Below are positions 62,401-64,000 of a stretch of DNA of 64,000 nt, one piece after another. The notes beneath the pieces were generated by a model. It had not been told where the DNA came from and did no database searches. It worked only from the letters and a program-made list of their open reading frames with translations. Positions within the stretch are counted from its first letter, which is position 1, and every line of letters begins with the position of its first letter. The stretch is from NCBI RefSeq assembly GCF_000420825.1, contig NZ_ATVR01000007.1, positions 62,001 through 126,000 on the forward strand, given 5' to 3'. Made by a program: the position numbers and the translations under genes. Origin of the DNA: Butyrivibrio sp. AE2015. Lineage in GTDB: Bacteria; Bacillota; Clostridia; Lachnospirales; Lachnospiraceae.

Positions 62401-64000
62401 ATTGATGGCGGGAATTTAGAGCTTCTTGATACAAAGATAATAGAATATAACAAAAATGCAACTGAACAGGAAACGATCACCTGGGAGAACTATCCTATAT
62501 TTGCTCCAAGTGGAAAGCTCTATGCATATTATGCAGTAGAGCTTACTGATGATATGCCCGGTTACGATATAAAGTTGATCGGAGGTGGAGATGGAATAGC
62601 TACTACAGGTAACACTATGATAAGTGGTAGTGGATATATTGGTGTAGCTTTTGCCAATTCCGGTGTCAGCCTTGCAAATACAGCTGAGAACAATTTAAAA
62701 ACAGAGACATTTAAGAATACTTATGATCCAACAGGCTTTTATAAGATACAGTTTACAAAGGTATGGGAAGCTAAAAAGGCTGATGGAACAATCTGGACTG
62801 ATATGCTTCCAAAAACAACAGATACTCAGGAAGCTCTTTCTTTTGAGGTCTATGCAATTGCAAATACCCAGTCAGGAAAGGGAAATCCAGATAAGATTAC
62901 TTTTACTTCAAGCGATTACAATATTGAGAAGGTTTCATCAGATGATGGCACAACCTGGACTTACACTATAAGTTTTAAGAATGCAAATGGTGATCCGATT
63001 GTTGCTCCGATCTACTCTGTTAACGGTAATCTTTATACATATTACGTAAAAGAGACACTTAATTCAGATTTTGTTAAGGCAAATTATAAAACGGTCAAGG
63101 ATTTAGTTTATTCAAAGGCTAACAATGCCTCGGATAGTAACAATGCCTCGGATAGTATCCTTACACTTGGCAGTTTGAAGAACTCTTTAAAAGGTTCCTT
63201 TAGCATTCAAAAGATGTGGGATGATTACAGCAACGACTATGGAATGAGAGAAGGTTCCATTACTTTTGATGTATATTATCGCCTTGCTGGTAGTTCAAAC
63301 TGGACTAAGTACAATAATAATAATAGTCCATATTCACTTAGCTCATCTTCAAAGTGGGCCAAAACATTAACCGGCCTGCCTGTTACTGCCAATAGCAATG
63401 GATCGTGTGGGGCAAACTATGAGTACAGGATCCGCGAAACAGGCATAGTAGACAAAAATGGGACTACTATTGAAGTTACAGAACCTGCAGATAATGCTCA
63501 AACTACCACATGGACTAAAAACGGCACAACAGAAACAGATAGTGATCTGTATTGCACAAGGGTAACAGCAGGTAACTATCAGGTTTACAACCCGGCTGAT
63601 ATAACAAGTATTAAAGGCACTTCACCCACTAAGAAACTTGTAAATCAGCTTGATACATCAAGAGCTGTTGTAAGTCTTACTGTTACAAAAAAATGGAATG
63701 ATGACAGTGATAAATATGGTCTTAGACCAACACGTATTTATGTGAAAATCCAAAATTCAAAGGATAATGGAACGACTTGGGAAGATGTAACAACAAAGGA
63801 AATAACAAACTCGGAACTTGTTTCCGGCACTGATACATGGAGTAAGACCTTTAATAATCTTCCTAAATTCTATGGAACTGGAGAGAATAATACTTATCTC
63901 TACCGTGTTGTAGAAACCAAAATAGGTAGTACCAATACTGCCGGCACATTTCCGGAATCAAGTGGCGGATCATATTCTATAGTTCATTCTAGAAGTAGTG
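56413..64000 (+). CDS. giant secreted Cna_B-repeat surface protein (adhesin-like), 3' end outside window
   Basis: One frame stays open from the ATG at 56413 (GAGGAAATG site) to the window end: at least 2,529 codons. Signal peptide ~1-29 with cleavage after VFA, then a very acidic, Glu/Ser-rich stretch ~30-235. Beta-rich N-domains follow, then at least 13 repeats of ~150-180 residues. Each begins with a K-x-W motif (KKVWCDDND, SKIWKDDSD, TKIWEDSAN, QKMWDDYSN, KKWNDDSD) and ends with Y-x-Y-x-V-x-E (YTYYVKE, YTYYVTE, YEYRIRE). These are Cna_B-type domains; the Lys, Glu and Asn positions allow internal isopeptide bonds. Likely a wall-anchored rod or adhesin. The sorting signal would lie beyond the window. 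Confidence 0.9.
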   Translation, partial: MRRNLLSRGIAITLSTVLFLSSVDFRVFAEGEMESKEERKKIIKIEELDEDVLNQTLDFGAEEENIVFPKALNVTVSYEEEKEVKIRVEKSSSAASSASSIEDSANLASSENDEACTLGSSDTEEAETSTDSATEGACIDEELPDIKEPEEEQDGKEETEGEADKQDENTQEETLEPSAEDTQTEPEEINEESDSAMLDLIFPALRVYAASDEATIEDSSEEELFEDEEGFYKLEKEIVTAQEDVTIENITWKLDIENSSFEEFNSNEAGAEYKYVPEFSDEYILETDAPSITVVIKEKEIVYEYAVLEASGVKVEGNLPVGAELVVSEISMDEAKDLFADGEREVVYALDISVVLDGEEIELDESVKVTIIPPENIDTDSLRNDDFQLIHVKDENEKEVIATDVDTEGNVNFETDSFSPYGFTLLATTPTTYDVEYSDKSFSQNVHVVFSDASLIVGNESKVTIKLLGNINGKNVKKQDSELTADVIEIASLEQTVNGIIDDGSGNTTASVDFSFSGIPAYIEKGSGAAPEGTGQYTIPSGFYGIQITTADGYSVTKGVIGSDTYFVLSPVRDLNEAAWTTSTITIDNAILALVSPLFTVEWLDNRNYADLRPFTTGTSIEGKESSIAGSIELYYKNGTTYEKVTNNSSILVSPGANVPTVVGGPFSWNIAYSKLPMYMADGTTKYDWYIKLSDTFYDGKKDYYQLNGLNADGYLSISESGVDEVSLVFTNSVNGSITWRIGQATEESLPALPAENTLFSDGKSTMHLYRVVGSNPAEEVTSGFSINWTKGTDAEGKTVWSYSSTGLPLYNIDGDAILYYTVITSSSDANYKFTYDNGADSTETDKCLPGQKIYATAIGDAEFTFKKVWCDDNDQDSIDRRALAIQKGITFYLWRYPSNGTLSDGAPVTYNAKQYSFSLSSEHANSSEITFSFADFAGSSVKFPRFDEMGYTYNYYVTEVSKSELYKTVYFNGEGSFNGESSDKVALNNGRVCNVRSAKIAPAITKNWNVSAISDYVGSTCELTLQRKEGSEWVDVETKELSGFSSSKKKVSGSFAAQELYDSLGKKYEYRVIESAVTSGSGAIAEFDASGWEADVNTAGKYSALYTLGTAPYEYSYKAVSTYKTSVENGVESAEAIIVNKLYGTKKLSMLKTWSGNWGIETENDYTGNVHLLLYRAVDGESSSVYASIILNKPEENGTSGTFNIHFNETDTDEVHNYTVTKNTTTTGSSYWTWKTEDLIVPAYTDEGQQYVYTMLEEYVENATEQGIHYGKDYDKTVTGKRIDLSVRNYTGSETSKTRIDVSKIWKDDSDTSQRSNITVLFGTYDDAGEFTQVYEGGDTEKPYKLTLTSAKDYANYIWVDGNDFKAEGSEEDAAEAIKKHLSIKLTDGYGRTVEKATYSNNSITGGVITAIENGDSFKPGYKVDIVRNDTGTSFKITNTRVGSRAFTFTKIWEDSANHLGLRGDFLRVALFREVNDTEKEVAFIDIPTYSDEGKTTLTSGNALTVTFKNGNNYYPAYDENGNNYIYSVKEYLCTGTPKALETLCDENGIEDDAANIVKTELDLNATKDTTTTGYVVEKDVETPEYSLIDGTNDLGYQDVKTMLMSESYKYTNRAAGERDEVSFYVIWHDQAKSNERPDIYYTLYYDGGENGALIPYTGSYTERWEDVESGNKFIQKAVFSGLPAADDNGNVYTYYVTETFNNATSQYNPEHYTEPLRNSADTDYNSEAVDTTTVGTDKQLLVKEALWADKDTVTLGNLCFTKEDSFTLVSISDTVKIEGRKLWVGVPDGIDVGNLPLAHIYLFRDSSYDHSRDVPDVSGQDQAGKMATYEAGSVAQISTDDGSKSPQELNKLKSMYVYGTYNDSGTVVSTYAEFPKYDSLGYLYTYKVREVIYNTLEGHNELPAEIMIPHYSDNTTDLTNQYKLNAATNKRNFKIIKDWTIDKKTYQEVVAKATFRLYRKELESDGHGYTNGNYADDTNSNDIGSSIAAAAAFNIDGGNLELLDTKIIEYNKNATEQETITWENYPIFAPSGKLYAYYAVELTDDMPGYDIKLIGGGDGIATTGNTMISGSGYIGVAFANSGVSLANTAENNLKTETFKNTYDPTGFYKIQFTKVWEAKKADGTIWTDMLPKTTDTQEALSFEVYAIANTQSGKGNPDKITFTSSDYNIEKVSSDDGTTWTYTISFKNANGDPIVAPIYSVNGNLYTYYVKETLNSDFVKANYKTVKDLVYSKANNASDSNNASDSILTLGSLKNSLKGSFSIQKMWDDYSNDYGMREGSITFDVYYRLAGSSNWTKYNNNNSPYSLSSSSKWAKTLTGLPVTANSNGSCGANYEYRIRETGIVDKNGTTIEVTEPADNAQTTTWTKNGTTETDSDLYCTRVTAGNYQVYNPADITSIKGTSPTKKLVNQLDTSRAVVSLTVTKKWNDDSDKYGLRPTRIYVKIQNSKDNGTTWEDVTTKEITNSELVSGTDTWSKTFNNLPKFYGTGENNTYLYRVVETKIGSTNTAGTFPESSGGSYSIVHSRSS
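63121..63156 (+). repeat. perfect 18-bp tandem duplication within the surface-protein gene
   Basis: AACAATGCCTCGGATAGT occurs twice in direct succession and adds a second NNASDS hexapeptide. It keeps frame, lies in a loop region between repeat motifs, and looks like recent slippage. Confidence 0.9.

Noticed and set aside
57593-62971. several short open frames on both strands inside the surface-protein region
   Set aside because: All are in other frames of one continuous open frame that starts at 56413 and carries a consistent signal peptide and repeat motifs.
63121-63156. CRISPR-like repeat
   Set aside because: Only two copies with no spacer, in frame within a coding region.

Overview
The window reads as chromosome of a low-GC, flagellated, plant-polysaccharide-degrading Firmicute. 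The best fit is a Lachnospiraceae member close to Butyrivibrio/Pseudobutyrivibrio. The reasons are a cytoplasmic acetylesterase/GH43 operon, FliK-like and FlhB-like genes inside a housekeeping cluster, a zinc-type L32, a ~400-residue PRPP-synthase variant, and typical Firmicutes gene orders (rnc-smc-ftsY, ylxM-ffh-rpsP-khpA-trmD-rimM, der-plsY-gpsA). The genus is inferred from protein character; no rRNA is present.

Layout. 1-5.6 kb: operon for intracellular breakdown of (arabino)xylan or pectin oligosaccharides: a GDSL acetylesterase, a two-domain GH43, a GH43 with an N-terminal ankyrin domain, and a TIM-barrel isomerase-like protein. 5.6-11.6 kb: sensory block with a Cache-type chemoreceptor, a MerR regulator, two CheW proteins and a 704-residue protein with a degenerate cyclic-nucleotide-binding-like N-terminus. 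11.7-15.4 kb: tmcAL, ackA and an AraC regulator. 15.4-29 kb: rpmF-plsX-acpP-rnc-smc-ftsY, then ilvA, yitT, a GH25 lysozyme and a second AraC regulator, then ylxM-ffh-rpsP-khpA-trmD-rimM. 30.2-36.5 kb: nucleoside salvage unit (phosphorylase, BMP-type lipoprotein, ABC ATPase, two permeases, cytidine deaminase), placed between rimM and rplS. 36.5-42.3 kb: rplS, two signal peptidases around rbgA, rnhB, a FliK-like and an FlhB-tail-like gene, and yraN. 42.3-44 kb: an inverted gene for a large membrane protein. 44.1-48.3 kb: pgeF and an OmpR-type two-component system. 48.3-54 kb: prs (minus strand) divergent from a radical-SAM DUF512 gene, then der, plsY and gpsA. 54-64 kb: a LytS-like sensor kinase, a response regulator with a SARP-like output domain, and an open-ended (more than 2,500 codons) secreted protein built from Cna_B-like repeats that runs off the window end.

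How it fits together. Most of the window is core growth machinery: translation, SRP targeting, phospholipid synthesis, chromosome structure and secretion. Accessory modules are spliced into these conserved strings. The most interesting accessory signals are (i) the ankyrin-GH43 fusion; (ii) the kinase / SARP-like regulator / giant adhesin block, where two 11-bp direct repeats and then a strong terminator hairpin lie in front of the adhesin start; (iii) the chemoreceptor promoter, whose 19-bp spacer is filled by a 19-bp dyad, with a MerR gene next door; and (iv) a consensus promoter whose expected transcription start falls on the ATG of the DUF512 gene, implying a leaderless mRNA.

I see no tRNA, rRNA, CRISPR array, insertion sequence or prophage. 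No stretch longer than about 250 bases lacks a gene. Promoters, operators and hairpins were called by eye. Domain borders and residue numbers are approximate unless a catalytic residue is named.
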